DNA of 64,000 bases from Malurus cyaneus samueli (taxonomy: Eukaryota; Chordata; Aves; Passeriformes; Maluridae): positions 57,144,894 through 57,208,893 of the forward strand of contig CM019214.1 in the NCBI GenBank assembly GCA_009741485.1, given 5' to 3'. Each line of letters begins with the position of its first letter. The stretch's first letter is position 1. Below the pieces are notes generated by a model. The model ran no database searches, was not told the DNA's origin, and saw only the letters and a list, made by a program, of their open reading frames with translations. The position numbers and the translations under genes were made by a program. Shown here piece by piece: positions 63,101-64,000 of the stretch.

Positions 63101-64000
63101 AAAATTCCTCCAAAAGAAGCCCAAGTCACATCTGCTTTCTGCTTATTTTCTTGATAAAAGAAAATTCTCTTCTGTTCAGAGGACTGGAATGATTATTTCT
63201 TACTAGCCAAAAATGCAGGATCCAAATTTTATTCCATTATGATGAATAAAAAGGGGGTTGTCCTTTCTTTATTTTTCTTGTCTGTTCTTCAGTCTGTATT
63301 TTTAAACTATTGATTCTCTTGAAAAAGAGGAAGGAGACCCAAACAAATGCATAATTAGTTAACATTTCATTGACTTGGCAAAGATTTTGGATATAGATCA
63401 TTCTGTGAGAAGGAAGAAATCATAAAACACTCTTCACTCTCATTAACAGTTGCAAAAGCTTAGAGGGTGAAGAAATACTGGATATGTTAATTCTTGTAAT
63501 TTAATTAACACTACTGATTTCCATTACCATCCTCCTCACACTTAGCAGGTACACATCCATCTCTCACCTCCAAAGAGAAATAGATACCTTTAGGAAAGGG
63601 ATTAAAAAGTCGAGAGTTGGAGCTCTGCAGCCCATAGTTATGGGCCCATGCTGATTTCAGTGAGCAATTAGAAACAGACTCTGTAATGTTCCCTTGTATA
63701 CACATCTTTATGAAGTGTATAAATCTTACTTCAAAAGATTCACAATGAATTTTCCTTTTATGTGTAGCATTTCTTCTCCAAAGCTAGGTTCAGTGTTCTA
63801 TCAAATAAGTCTTTAAATTCCTCTGCAAAATATGATAAAATTCTTGCATGATTCTGTTACAAACAGAAGTACCAGGAATGAGCAGTTTTGAAACTATTTT
63901 ATATCAAAGAACTACTGTATTAATCCATGAAGTTAAGAGCTCTGTACAGGAGAGTTTCAAACACATTTCTTCTCCTATGTAAAGCAACAGAGCAGACATC
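60179..64000. other. gene-free AT-rich stretch to window end
   Basis: No exon or RNA gene is supported. An A-rich low-complexity run lies at 63053-63105. The block around 60600-61150 is slightly GC-richer and could be an old retroelement piece, but it is not recognised. Confidence 0.5.

Overview
The window looks like bird genomic DNA, most likely a draft-assembly scaffold from a songbird, though the order cannot be proved from the sequence. The evidence is at least eight CR1 LINE copies with the avian 3' tail (GGTTGGACTAGATGAYCTY...CAACC...ATTCTRTGATTCT), two fragments resembling avian ERVL-type LTRs, compact AT-rich intergenic DNA and three short N gaps next to A/T homopolymers. No tRNA, rRNA, CRISPR array or prokaryotic feature was seen.

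Layout: 1-0.55 kb holds a possible LTR. 0.55-5 kb is AT-rich and gene-free. 5.2-11.3 kb is the only gene-like region, a GC-rich island in an AT-rich desert. From 11.3 kb to the end the window is intergenic, with dispersed CR1 copies (about 17.7, 23.2, 27.2, 32.6, 37.5, 45.5 and 59.1 kb), LTR pieces (46.7 and 54.5 kb), microsatellites and homopolymers. No confident exon was found there.

The gene-like locus reads on the minus strand, away from a CpG-dense segment at 10.86-11.33 kb that could be its promoter. In order of transcription it shows: a basic, Pro/Arg-rich N-terminal region; about 17 copies of a 20-residue acidic repeat encoded by a 60-bp minisatellite; a second block of shorter 'ELSxGE'-like acidic repeats; a 54-codon segment behind an in-frame stop; a 230-residue acidic segment in another frame, ending in an amphipathic basic stretch with a CCPC cysteine cluster; and an Asp/Glu-rich tail. 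The tail occurs twice, on either side of a CR1 composite. I recognise no known family. The reading frame is broken in three places: a cluster of small deletions in four adjacent repeat copies (net -11 bp), a TAA at 8588, and a frame change near 8.42 kb. The locus is therefore a decayed copy of a repeat-rich acidic-protein gene, a locus damaged by sequencing or assembly errors, or a multi-exon gene whose introns I cannot see. It is the most interesting item in the window.
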